Positions 54,021 to 64,000 of a stretch of 64,000 nt of DNA are shown here, piece by piece (position 1 is the first letter of the stretch; each line of letters begins with the position of its first letter). Below the pieces are notes generated by a model. It was not told the DNA's origin, made no database searches, and saw only the letters and a list, made by a program, of their open reading frames with translations. This DNA comes from Todiramphus chloris collaris. Lineage: Eukaryota > Chordata > Aves > Coraciiformes > Alcedinidae. The translations under genes were made by a program, and so were the position numbers. The stretch lies in NCBI GenBank assembly GCA_025345505.1, contig JANVCC010000073.1:1537843-1601842 (forward strand), written 5' to 3'.

Positions 54021-55277
54021 TGAAGGTACCTTCCCTGGGTCTTTCATTGCATCTTCCTCGATAAGGAACGAGATTGGCGTGGCCCTGACAGGCTCCCCAT
54101 CCTATTCACACGTGTAGGCTTAGCCTCGGGGGGATTGAAGGAGCCTGAGCAGACTAACCACCGAAACAAAGAGGGGCATTTGCATTTTCAGATACTCAGG
54201 GTCGCTTCCCTTCCTTCACAGAGCTTTGTAGGTGAAAGAATGGAGCTAATCACATTCTCGGTGGTATTTCCCCACAGAGTCAGAGAAATCACAGAGCTCA
54301 TTCCATTGCTTGTAAAATACAGCTCCAAAGCTCTGGCGTCGTGCAGAACTCGTCTGCAGCTCGCCCAGGAGCTGGCTTTGTGCTTCGGGGTCCAGCAGCA
54401 CCAGTCTCCGTGATGACAGTGTAGGTAGATGGCTTCTCGCTCGCGGCGTTCGTAACCCAGCCACGGTCTGTGGGATCCTCCTCAGAGAGCCATTCATGTA
54501 GATGAGCTAAGGCAAATCATGGATAAATTCTTGGCCAGGAGACCCCCTCCGGATGGTTCCGGTGACGTGGCAATGGGCACACGCTTCCGAGCAAGTTCTC
54601 CAGGGCAGCTTTTTGGTGAGATGTGAAATGGGCCTCTTGGGTCTTCCATCGGCCCTCGTTTGAAGAGCCAAGATGCTGGTACCAGGGTCATGTTGAGATG
54701 CCAGCTGAAGTCCGTCCGTGTCAGCCCAGATACTCCTGCACTTCCAGCTGGGTGAGGTGTGTGAGGGAAGGGGCAGAGCTGCTGCCCAGAGCCTGTTTCA
54801 GTGATGGGTGATCTCTTCCTGTCGATAAAACCGACAGCGTGATCTTGGCTCTCGGCGTGCAGAAAGCTGGAGGAGAGGGAGGCCATATAACTACAAGACA
54901 GGATGAATTAGTTTTCACCTGGCTTTGATGGATAAAGCCCTAGTATCATTTATTCCATCTCACCTCGCTTAGCTTTTGCTTATCACACGAGGAATCATTA
55001 CCTTAATGTCTAGTCTAACGACGTCTGGTTGTAGACACAGGCTTGATAGACTCTGGAAGGTCATTACCTCGGTATTTATTGATGCTGTGGAATAGCCAGG
55101 ACACGAGATGCTTGGTTTCCTCTGTTGCATTTGTCAAGCTGCAGTTAGCCCTTTTTTCCTCCCTCTTTCTCCAACACAGAGGAGTTAGGTTTGTGGTTAG
55201 GAGAGGGACTCTCCTAAGGTTCTCCTTGCTGGACTAGGTCTGCAGTAGCTAGGATCTAGCCGCAACAGCAACCGAGT

Positions 55278-55370
55278 GAGTAGTGGTGAAGTGCTTTGAG
55301 ATCCTCTGTGGAAACGTGCTGAAGAAAGGCAAAGGGCTGTACCTGTATGGCCATTACCACTTCCGAGACC
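55278..55370 (+). mobile_element. L2/MIR-type 3' tail fragment
   Basis: GTGAAGTGCTTTGAGATCCT followed by a degenerate AAAGGC segment resembles the 3' tail shared by several ancient amniote retroposons. The family is not certain. Confidence 0.35.
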
Positions 55371-56548
55371 TTCCGCTTGCCGCTATCGCAGGAGTAATTA
55401 AGTGCACGCCAATTAGCGTTCTGGAGGGGTGTTCCCGGCCACCCCACGTTGTGTGTGGGCTACGGTGTTCAGGAGGAGACAGAACTCACAGGGTTTTTTG
55501 AGGGTGGCTCCCGAAGGATGAGAGTTGGCTGAGCTTTTATTGAGCCGAGAGGTAGATGATGGGTTCCTTAGCTCAGCGCCGCGTCCTTTCCAAGCAGCAG
55601 CCTCCCCTCGGCCAGCAGACGAAGCAGATGTCGGTGTTTTAGCATCTCCCACTCAACTCCGGCTAATGAACGGCGTGACATCTAGACAGCTAGGTAGAAA
55701 TGAAATAGCTCCTGATCAAAGCAGAAGCTGAAGTCTTAAAGGTTGAGGGCGGAATAAACAGCTTGTAAAGCAGGTTTCCATGGTTATCCATCAGCAGATC
55801 TGAGCGCGTTGCGTGTACGTTTTGTACTGACTCCGGGAAGGTGCGGTGTCGATGTAGCTGTCCTGCAGTATTCTCCCTGGCTCTGTCTGCACGTGTCCCT
55901 GTGCGTTGCCCGTGAGCTCACAGCATGCTCCTAAACCTTCAAGTGCTACTGAAGTCCTGTGCTAACCTCAATTTGAAGAGACCTTTGAAAACGAAATATT
56001 AAAACAAAGAAAAAACAAGCCAAACCCCATAAACGAACAAAAAACCAAACAAACAAAACCCAACAAACTAGAGGAGGGGGGAAAAAGAGCCAGTTTTAAA
56101 TCTAATTGTTTACTTCCGAGCTGAGAAACCCAAAAGATTCCAAGTGACGTTGCCTGGTACTAAAAAAAGACATGGTTTCAACCGGCAGCGCAGCATCTCT
56201 CTTTACCGCTTTTGTCTCGACAAATCGTAAACCCTGGAGTTTTTCTTTTTCCTCATTCCGAGCAGATTGCCAAAGCCCCCACCCTGCTGATAAATCCTGC
56301 TCTGCAGCTGCAGCCTGTAGCATCTGCTACAGTGCAGAATGATGCCCGAGCCAGCAGAAGGAGCTCCAAGGCCGGTCCTTGGGTGCCTGGCTGCTTTCCG
56401 ACGGCTGCGTCTCCAAGTCGTTAACTCGCCTAGCGATTCTTGCCCTTTCCGCTTGCAGTTCTCTTTGCCAAGCAGCCCCAAAATAGGAGTGGGAAAGAGC
56501 TTTGCTCGTTCCTTCCTGTTGAATTGTGGTGGAGTTGTGGCTTTGCCT

Positions 56549-56572
56549 ATATATATATATATAAAAAAAAAG
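56549..56572. repeat. (TA)n microsatellite with A-run
   Basis: A TATATATATATATATA run followed by nine A. Confidence 0.85.
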
Positions 56573-58874
56573 TGTCAATTTTTTGCACAATTCCCCCCCC
56601 CAAGTTCTGACGAGGAGCAATCCCCTTTGGAGCGGAGCAGTAACATAGCAGCCTGTGGTGCTGTTCCCCAGAACTGCTCTTTCTCAGGACCTGAAGATGT
56701 GCAGGTTACGTGAACCTCCCTCCTCCCCACCCCAACTCCTGCGTCCCACCGTGGCAAGAAGGTGGGTACGTCCAGAGCACCCCCCAGCCATTCTTGAGGC
56801 ACCTGGAACTATTGCAAAGTGCTGTAGCAGAGTTCCCCAGGAAGATGTATTCTTAGGGAATCACCAGCCTGACTTGCCAGAGCACAGATGGTTTTTATTT
56901 GCATGCCCACCACACACGGTTCTTACGCGTGCCTTCGAGAGCCCCAGTTGTGATCGTTCTGGCTGTGGAGAGGCCAGTTGGTAAATCTGATAAAACCCCA
57001 CATTTTCAGGTGCTTGTTGATGTAGAACCAGCCAGGAGCTTTTGATGTTCATCCAGCTTAGATGTTAATGCCAGAGGCTGGATCCTTGAGTGGGGCCACA
57101 CACGTGACTTTGAGAATACGGGTCTGAGCTTCTTTGCTGATGCAAGTGGCAGCGTGTGCATGGGTTGCTTCCACCCAAGGACAGATATTTTTCAGGTGTT
57201 TGGACCAAAGAAGGCTGGTTTGGGAAAGAAGTGAATGGGGTTTGCTAGTGATCTGGCCAGGGGAGTCTGCCTGTTTTGGAGAAGACAGACTGTGGATTGC
57301 AGTCTTTGCAGTGCATCTCCATCAGTGTCAGTGGACTTCAGCCAGACTGTCCTTTCTCTATTTCTTCAGCCTTCCAAGTGCATCACATTTTGCTGATCCA
57401 GGAGATTTCTGTATCATGATGAAAATGCATTAGTTCACCCTCCACAAACTGGTTGAGAGAGACAATAAAGAGCTCAGCAGACGGGATGCATCACAAGGCT
57501 GACTGCTACTCTGCAGCCACAGGATGCAGAAGACAATGAGCCATGTCATGAAAGCAATGTAGTTTTAAGGTCTTCTAAAGCTAGAAACCATTGCTGTATG
57601 ACCCTTGATAGCACCTTTAGATTCACGGCTCTTTTGTGCTGTAGAACATCACTTTGTGATCTTGGTGGCACAAGGACTTGGAAGTTCTTTGGTCCTTTGG
57701 GTCAGTCAAAGATCCACTTCCCAGATAGAAGAAGCTGTGTTTTCCAACTCTAGCCGTGTAAGGGACCTGTACCAGATCCTAAACTTCCCACACGTCCTAA
57801 AACTCCTCACCAGTCTCTGCTGGGAAAAGTGGCCAAGGCAGCAAAGGCTGGTGGTCTCCAGGAGAATGGCTACAGTCCTGTATGTGTTCATGGCTAGAGT
57901 TTGCCTTCCAGAGCAGACTCTGCAGATGCCTACACGCTGACCTGCTTTCCAGCAGGGCAGTGGTAGAAGAAGGAAGGGATGGAAGAGGTAGGGCAGAGAT
58001 GAACTGAAGCCCACGCTCTACCCTTATGGGACATCATTGGCTTAGGTCACGTAGTGTGGTAAATTCAAACTGACAGTCGGGGCTTGCCAACAAGGATGGC
58101 ACAGAAGGTGTCTCAGCTGACTCCTAGACCTGACCCTGTCCAGGTTTGACCCCAGGACAGCGAGCGCTCTGGGGCTGCGCTCTGCTCCGCAGGCTTTCCG
58201 TGGGAGAGAGGAGCTTGGGAAAGACAGAGTAGAAAACCCATTGATGAGTAACTGTACTCCGTGTGCAGATACAACCACAGAACATCTCCAGGTTGTTCCT
58301 TCCAGAGAAGTTTGAAATGTTAACTGTGATGAATTTGTTAAAGGCTCCAAAGTCCGGATCTTGGAGCGGTTCTTGTCCACCGTGAGGAAGGGTCTTGGTT
58401 ACTCCTTACAGTGGACAGACAGCTGTGTGATCTGATGGCCCTTGCTGTTCAAGAAGGAGAAATCAGTTAGACATGGTCAAGATGATGCCTCCATTTGGTC
58501 CGAACCTTCTGAGGATTTTCACAGCCCTTGACTGGTAAATTCTATAGCGAGGGGAAGCGAATGAATCCTCCTTCCTAAAGCCTTAGCTCCGGCTCTAAAA
58601 GAGGTCCCAAATTATAACGCGGCGACGCGTAAAAGTTGTCTGATGAGCTCCGTGAGTGCATCTTGTGAGGCTTTTTCCTTTGTCTGTAAGTACCCGACTG
58701 TGTGCAGCCTTCCTGTGCCCGGGCTGGCCTGCGCTGGTCCCGCCAAGCATGTGTCTGTGTGCGGGTAGGGACGGAATGCAAAGAGTCGCGTTTCTTGTGC
58801 ACACGTTGCTGTGGTACCTTGGGTGCTAATCACCGTATTTTGCCTTCTCTAGCACCTTCCCAGCCGAGGATCTC

Positions 58875-59010
58875 AAAAGTGTTTTACAAACATTAATTAA
58901 TTTAGCTTCACAACCCTCGTGTGAGGTAGGTGGGTGATGCCATCCCGCTTTCCAGACGAGGACACTGATCTGCTTGCGTAGAGTCGCCTCGCTCCTGCGG
59001 TTAGGACCAG
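58875..59010 (-). mobile_element. MIR/L2-like ancient fragment
   Basis: The motifs GTTTTACAAACATTAATTAA, then CACAACCCTCGTGTGAGGTA and CTTTCCAGACGAGGACACTG follow the order of the reverse-complemented MIR core. It is highly diverged. Confidence 0.55.
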
Positions 59011-60160
59011 GGGAGGCGATGGCCTCGAGATGGCCCTTGCGAAGCCTGCCACCCGTCACGCGGCCGGGGCTGCCCTCCCCGCCGAAGGAAGAGCAGTTCT
59101 GCCTGCAGCAGAGGGGATCCAGAGATGGCCAGAGCTTACAGCAACCTGCTCCAGAGCCCCGCTCCTCTCTCCTTCCTGCCCTTCTCTGGAGCTGTGGTTT
59201 CCGGCCGGTCGCGCTACCCTGAGGCTGAAGGGGGGGTTATCCCTCATCAGCGGCGTTGCGGGGAAGGAAACACAGAAGTAGCTCCGTTACTGTCCCCCGT
59301 AGTCTGCGCTTCGGTGGTGACGCTGCCACCCACCCACCCACGGCCACCCTTTCTGCACCATCCCACGCGAGAGGTTCCATAGCTCCCAGCTTGCTGAAGC
59401 TGCCCGGTCCCGGGGGGAGGCTGTGAGGGCAGCAGCATCCCCTCCCCCTGATGCCACCGGGACTCACCCCTGCGGGCATCCAGAGCCTCGAAGCGTAGCC
59501 TCCCCACTCCATCCCTCGCTACCGGTTTGGATTACGCAGAGCCAGCCTTTTCTGCCTTGCGCGCAGCCGGTTTGGGGCTGAAGCCAGACCGGTCAATTTA
59601 AAACCAACCCTATGGAAAAGTCCTACAAACTTCCCTAAAGAAAATGGTTGAGTTGCCCTTGGCGTAGGCAGAATAGGTGCCGGCAGCGTAGAGCTTCCTC
59701 CAGGGCAGCTCTGCTCCCTCCTGGCGCAGGACCCGGTGCCGAGCGGTCCTCGGGGGGGTCACGCTGCCCGGGGCTGGTCACCGGGGCACGCTGGGGGCAA
59801 AAGCCTTAGCGGGGAGGGAGGGTGAGCACGAGCTCGGAACCAGGCAGCGTTAAATTGGCGAGCGGGTCGACCGACGCGGTTGCGTGCCTTCGTCCGAGCG
59901 GAGCGGTTCCGCCTCCAGCCCGGCCACCTCTCTGCCTCTTTAGGTCACCCAGGACTTTTCCATCAGGGCGGGCAAAACTCTGCCGACGCCAAAATAACGG
60001 ATCCTTTCCAAAGCCTCCGCTCGTGGTCCAGCGTAGGTGGCTCTGAGGCGAGGGTGCAGGCAGCGGCTGCTGCGTTCCTCCGGAGATTTGCCGTCTCGAG
60101 CTCGTCTCCCTGTCGCCGGGGAGCCTGGTCGTTAAGCGCTAAGAAGCGATAGCATGACGA
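58970..60160. other. CpG-rich region upstream of exon 10
   Basis: Repeated CpG clusters (near 59000-59110, 59200-59220, 59690-59910 and 60050-60150) contrast with the CpG-poor stretch before it. The function is unknown. Confidence 0.4.
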
Positions 60161-60227
60161 AGAAAGACTATTGACCCGATTGCACTTTGACTGATCTGTT
60201 TCTTTTTCCCCCCAATCATCGATGCAG

Positions 60228-60409
60228 GTGTGAGCTACTCCAAGTCGGTTCCTCCAGCCTACCCACCACCCCAGGATCCATTAAATCAGGGACAATACAT
60301 GGTGACAGATGGCATATCCCAGTCCCAGGTCTTCGAGTTCACCGAACCCAGACGCAGCCAGGCGCCATTCTGGCAAAACTTCAGCAGGTTAACACCATTC
60401 AAAAAATAA
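60228..60409 (+). CDS. ARHGEF9: ARHGEF9 exon 10: C-terminal tail and stop codon
   Basis: Two bases complete Gly457, then residues 458-516 follow, with the TAA stop at 60407-60409. The tail starts [17 protein letters not shown], a proline-rich potential SH3/WW ligand, and ends [13 protein letters not shown], which matches the C-terminus of the long mammalian isoform (CB3/hPEM-2 type). The acceptor is gatgcag ending at 60227 behind a T/C-rich tract. The middle of the tail differs more from remembered human sequence ([14 protein letters not shown]) than the domains do, as expected for a disordered segment. Confidence 0.95.
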
Positions 60410-60456
60410 TACCTAGAGAGATGGAGAATTTTAACTTAAAAGAACTAAAATTTAAA

Positions 60457-60472
60457 AATAAAAATAAATAAA
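60457..60472 (+). terminator. ARHGEF9: Cluster of three overlapping proximal AATAAA signals
   Basis: AATAAA occurs at 60457, 60463 and 60467, beginning 48 nt after the stop codon. A T-rich/G-T tract follows at about 60607-60628. This could produce a very short 3' UTR, but use cannot be judged from sequence. Confidence 0.4.
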
Positions 60473-60517
60473 ATTATATTTATAGATGGACCTTTTTTCG
60501 GAGAAGCACTGTTGCAA

Positions 60518-60594
60518 CTAAATATATATACATATATATATACACACACAGTTTAAAAATAATAATGTATATACATATATGTATATATATAGAA
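60518..60594. repeat. ARHGEF9: AT-rich imperfect inverted repeat in the 3' UTR
   Basis: ATATATATACATATATATAT and ACACACAC on the left face GTATATACATATATGTATAT on the right, so the RNA could fold into a hairpin. Two TGTATATA motifs lie in the right arm. Confidence 0.7.
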
Positions 60595-60895
60595 GGACCA
60601 AAAACTTTTTTTTTGTTGTTTTTGGGAAGCAATCTGCTACTAGATACTAGGAAGCACCAATGATTTCTAACCATGTGACCTGTTTTATTTTATTCCATCG
60701 GTCGGACATGTTTTTTTCGTTGTGGTTTTTTTGTTTGTTTGTTGGTTGTGGTTTTTTTGTTTTTTCCCTTTTCTTCTTCATTGTCACTCAAGTCATCACG
60801 GGCATCCCAGAACGCTTTCCTCGCTTGTGTGATGAATTCGTCATCGAAGTTCCTCATGGACTACGTTGGTGTATATTTTCTTTGGTTTTATTTAT

Positions 60896-60925
60896 GGGGG
60901 GAGGGTAGGGTGGGGGGGGGGGGGG
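60896..60925 (+). promoter_or_regulatory. ARHGEF9: Candidate G-quadruplex in the 3' UTR
   Basis: The G-tracts GGGGGG, GGG, GGG and a 14-G run are separated by A, TA and T loops. This is a canonical four-tract motif on the transcribed (sense) strand. Confidence 0.55.
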
Positions 60926-63493
60926 TGTTGTTTGTTTTTTGGAGTGCCGGGAGCTTGCTGCTCCCTCCCTCCCCATCCCTTCCCTTCCGCCCCATCCCTT
61001 CCTTGGCTGTGCCCAGAGTCCCCATTCCAGTGAAGAGCATCGACCCTCTCCCCGTCCCGCATCCTCTGGTCTGACTCGTGCCTGTCTGGATGTGCTCCCT
61101 CGTGCACCATGCTCTGCTGCGCAGTCTTTCTTTGGCTTTAACTGTTTTGTCGGGGGCAGGGGAAAACAGGCAGAAGGGGCTTCAGCTGCTTAGGAAGTGA
61201 GAGTTGGGTTTTCCTCAGTACAGCTTTTTTGGGGTTCTTTTTTGTGTTTGTTTTGGGGTTTTTGTTTTGTTCTTTTTTGCCAAGCACTCTTTTTCTCAGT
61301 TCGGTGTGATTTGTTCACACTCGGAGTAAGGCTGAGAAAAGACTGGCAGGGGCTTTTACTTCTTTTGCGTTTAGTTTCAGTTCCGTGGGGTTATCTTTGA
61401 TTTCTTTTCTTTTTTAAGCCGAGACACGACTCTGAAAAGCCCAGTAGCTCCTATCTTTGTATTCCACGCAAAGATAAAAGCTCAGCGACCCACGGCTTCA
61501 TGCCTTCCATTCCAGCTCCGGGAAAACTGGCTGTTTCTTAGGCTCCCACAAACGGCCAGTTTTCCTTCTTCAGGAACTAAGGTCCCATCCTGTTGGCCAC
61601 ACTCAGCCACTCGTTAATGAACCGCTAATTGCCCTTTAACAGGCGCAGTGACCCCCAAAGTGAGCAGGATGCCTGCTCCCCCTGCCCCGCTGCTCTGTCC
61701 TGGAGCAGATCCCTGGCCACGCTGGGGGCTCATTACCTAATGGGGTCATTACCTAGGTAACTGGACATAGGTAACTGGTATTTAATGGGCCCAAGCTGCA
61801 GAGGAGGTGGGAACTGCCGTTCAGGAAGGATAAACGGGTGTGACCTGGGAAGTTGAGCTGGGTGACGGTGCCCGCGGCACCGGTGCCATCTCAAGGGCAC
61901 CGGCAGAGGTGGGGCAGTGGCTCTGGAGCCATCGGCTCAGCTCTCCAGGTCTCTTTCTCTCTCTTTTTCTCCCTCTGGAGATCGTAGCTCGATACTCAAA
62001 GACACTTCCTACCCTTTCAGCCTCGAGTAGCTTTGTTTGCAAGCGCAAAAGCTTCCGTTTGGGCTGGGTAAAACAAACCCTTGTGCGCTAGGATGAATTC
62101 ACTTTTTTTTTTTTCCTAGGGCAAATGAGATTATTTAACCAGTTTTAGAAGACAGACTTAAAAACTTTGCAGAGCTGTTCTGCAAACTCCTTTGGAAAGC
62201 GATTGATCGCAGCATTTATCCTTTTCTCTTGAGCCCTGATAACACCACGTAAGCAGCCCAGGCCAGCTTCACGTGGAGATGACGTGGGTTGGGTTGGTTT
62301 TTTTTTTTTCCCCCTCTCCCCAAGAAACACAAGCGAAGGGGAAGAGCAGAGAGTGTGATTCCAGTATTGCCGTGGAGCCTGTTTCCTTTCGGGGGCATAC
62401 CGCTAAGATTTTTTTTTACCGAAGTACGGAAATCATCTCAGCTCTTTTTAGGCATCCAGAAGCGATCAGTAAAGAGCAAAGCCAGGTCGGTGTTGTGGAG
62501 AGGGAGCAGTGGAACACCGGGAACCCCCGGTAGGAAGCGACCCGATTTTCTACCAGAAACTGGTTTTTTTTAGGCTCTTTTGTATCTTTGCATTTTTACG
62601 GTCGGATTTTAACGAGGAAGACGTCGCGGGTGTGTTTTTGGTTCTTGACCAGAGTGGGTGTTTAAAGAAGCGAATGGGATGGGTTCTCGGGAGTTAACTG
62701 AAATGTTTTTCTGAATGGCTGGAGAGATGCAGAGAGAGAGAGAGAAAGAGATTACAAACTGTTGTCAACATGATGAAAATTTCACTTATTCCTTTGCCTT
62801 TTTAATTGCTTAGGGGAAAAAAAAAAAAAAAAAAAGGAAAAAATAAGTAACAAGCACATTAGTTAAGCCTGTTCATTTACTGTTTTGTGCCTCAGAGAGT
62901 GAGAATGAGACATCCATAATTTTTATGAGAAGATGCTTCCTAAATATTCAGCACTAGGACAAAAGAAACGCCACCGCCACACCATTATTTGCATCATAAA
63001 TCAAGACTCGCTTGATCTGACAAGGCCACACTTGTTGGACTCGCAGCTTCTTTCTTAAAAGGAAAGCCAAAACAAACCAGCATTGCTGGTGCTTGCCGAG
63101 GCCGGGCGGCAGGCAAAGCAGATGCGGGCGTTTGTTCCAGAGGGAAGAGGGGCTTGGCTCTCGGGCAGTGGCCTTCAAGAAAGCTCTTCCCCCTCCATAA
63201 ATGGTCAAGGTGCTGCAAGAGATGGAGCGTTGTCAGATGGAAGAACCAGCACTGGGTCCCACTTTTCCCCACCTGCTGTGGCTTTCCCGGTAGGGAGCAG
63301 GGCTGGGCGACTGGGAGCGCTGGGAGCAGCGCGGACGCGGTCAGACCGGGGGGGATTTTGACCGAGCATCTGATAACAGAACTTCTCATTTCGATGCCAG
63401 ACAGGAGGACCCCACTTTATATCATTCCATACGCAGAAAAACGAGAGAGTTGTAACAAACCTACATGTTTACGGTTATTTCTCTGGCTGAATC

Positions 63494-63535
63494 TATATAT
63501 AAATATATATATATATAAAAAAAAAAAAAAAAAAC
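63494..63535. repeat. ARHGEF9: (TA)n plus A-run in the distal 3' UTR
   Basis: ATATATAAATATATATATAT is followed by a run of about 18 A. Confidence 0.85.
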
Positions 63536-63682
63536 CACCCTCCCTAGGTAAACGACATGCATTACCCCTTGACCTAGACACTAGAACAGAGGATCCAAAT
63601 TCAAGACTTTTCACCTCCCCACCCTCCAAAAAAAAAAAAACAAACCTCAAAACCAAGAACCAACCTAGGTGCATCTAACAGT

Positions 63683-63690
63683 TGTAAATA
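63683..63690 (+). promoter_or_regulatory. ARHGEF9: Candidate Pumilio binding site (TGTAAATA)
   Basis: An exact match to the known PUM consensus UGUANAUA, in the distal 3' UTR. Related motifs lie at 60566 and 60580 (TGTATATA), with a near match at 63858 (TGTATATT). Confidence 0.5.
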
Positions 63691-63984
63691 GAAAATACTA
63701 CATAGAGAAATATATTTGAAATCTTGTTTTCAGTTTCCGGACGGTCGCCAGCCGTCCCTTGCAATGTTCTTGATAGTACACTGTGGTGCTTTGGGTTTCT
63801 GGTTTTGTTCTCTTTATGCTCTGTCATCTTTTCATTGCAGCTACATTTCAGGGAACATGTATATTTAGTAGCTATTGTAAGTTCTGCATGGCATCACCGA
63901 GCTTATTTTTTTCCTTAAGAAGAAAAGAAGAAGTAGGAGTTTAAAGGCACTATGACGACAGGGACTTGTAGCAGAGAATTTAAA

Positions 63985-63990
63985 AATAAA
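63985..63990 (+). terminator. ARHGEF9: Distal poly(A) signal (AATAAA)
   Basis: An AATAAA is followed directly by an A-run that reaches the last base of the window. The cleavage site and any GU-rich downstream element lie beyond the edge. The run could be genomic. Confidence 0.6.
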
Positions 63991-64000
63991 AAAAAAAAAA

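Larger units (their letters stand above)
60410..63990 (+). other. ARHGEF9: ARHGEF9 3' UTR
   Basis: From the stop codon to the AATAAA at 63985-63990 there is no further conserved coding sequence. The segment holds overlapping AATAAA signals at 60457-60472, an AT-rich purine/pyrimidine block with TGTATATA motifs (60518-60594), T/G-rich stretches (60714-60780, 61226-61290), a G-run tract (60896-60925), a (GA) repeat near 62730, an A-run near 62820, a (TA) plus A-run block near 63490-63535, and a distal part (63660-63920) with low repeat content that looks evolutionarily constrained. A long 3' UTR is typical of mammalian ARHGEF9 mRNA. The exact 3' end cannot be fixed because the window stops in the terminal A-run. 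Confidence 0.85.

Noticed and set aside
62819-62836. A-run as a possible poly(A) tail of a processed pseudogene or SINE
   Set aside because: No upstream retroposed body or target-site duplication is visible. It looks like a simple A-run in the 3' UTR.

Overview
The window is vertebrate nuclear DNA from a bird, or a close sauropsid relative. Most of it is one split gene on the + strand, ARHGEF9 (collybistin, hPEM-2), a Cdc42 guanine-nucleotide exchange factor that organises gephyrin at inhibitory synapses. The bird assignment rests on about twenty truncated CR1 LINE copies, many ending in ATTCTRTG-type octamers (for example 24808 and 14180), set in intronic DNA rich in GC and local CpG. No bacterial, viral or operon-like organisation is present.

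Nine coding exons are placed to the base by GT/AG signals, unbroken reading phase and recognised protein sequence: 1959-2138, 13744-13935, 20330-20509, 22867-23099, 27701-27830, 35935-36066, 48312-48555, 49259-49327 and 60228-60409 (including the stop). They encode 513 residues. The human 516-residue isoform, as I remember it, has three extra N-terminal residues from a first exon; that exon and the main promoter lie upstream of this window. I number exons 2 to 10 on that basis. In order the protein has an SH3 domain (exon 2), a short linker (exon 3), a Dbl-homology catalytic domain (exons 3-6), a PH domain (exons 7-8), a basic stretch (exon 9) and a proline-containing tail (exon 10). A 3' UTR of about 3.6 kb fills the rest, ending at an AATAAA and an A-run at the window edge.

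Layout: 1-1958 is the end of intron 1. Introns 2, 7 and 9 are large (about 11.6, 12.2 and 10.9 kb) and hold most of the repeats. Intron 8 is small (703 bp) and CR1-free. CR1 copies fall into recognisable subgroups and occur in both orientations, some within 50-70 bp of exons 3 and 5. Intron 9 also carries a 40/36-bp minisatellite interrupted by a 10-N assembly gap (53859-53868) and CpG-rich blocks.

I found no second protein-coding gene, RNA gene, CRISPR array or convincing novel system. The observations most worth checking are regulatory: candidate Pumilio sites, a G-quadruplex motif and overlapping proximal poly(A) signals in the 3' UTR; inverted CR1 pairs around exons; in-phase skippable exons; and several AT-rich intronic blocks that look like conserved non-coding elements.
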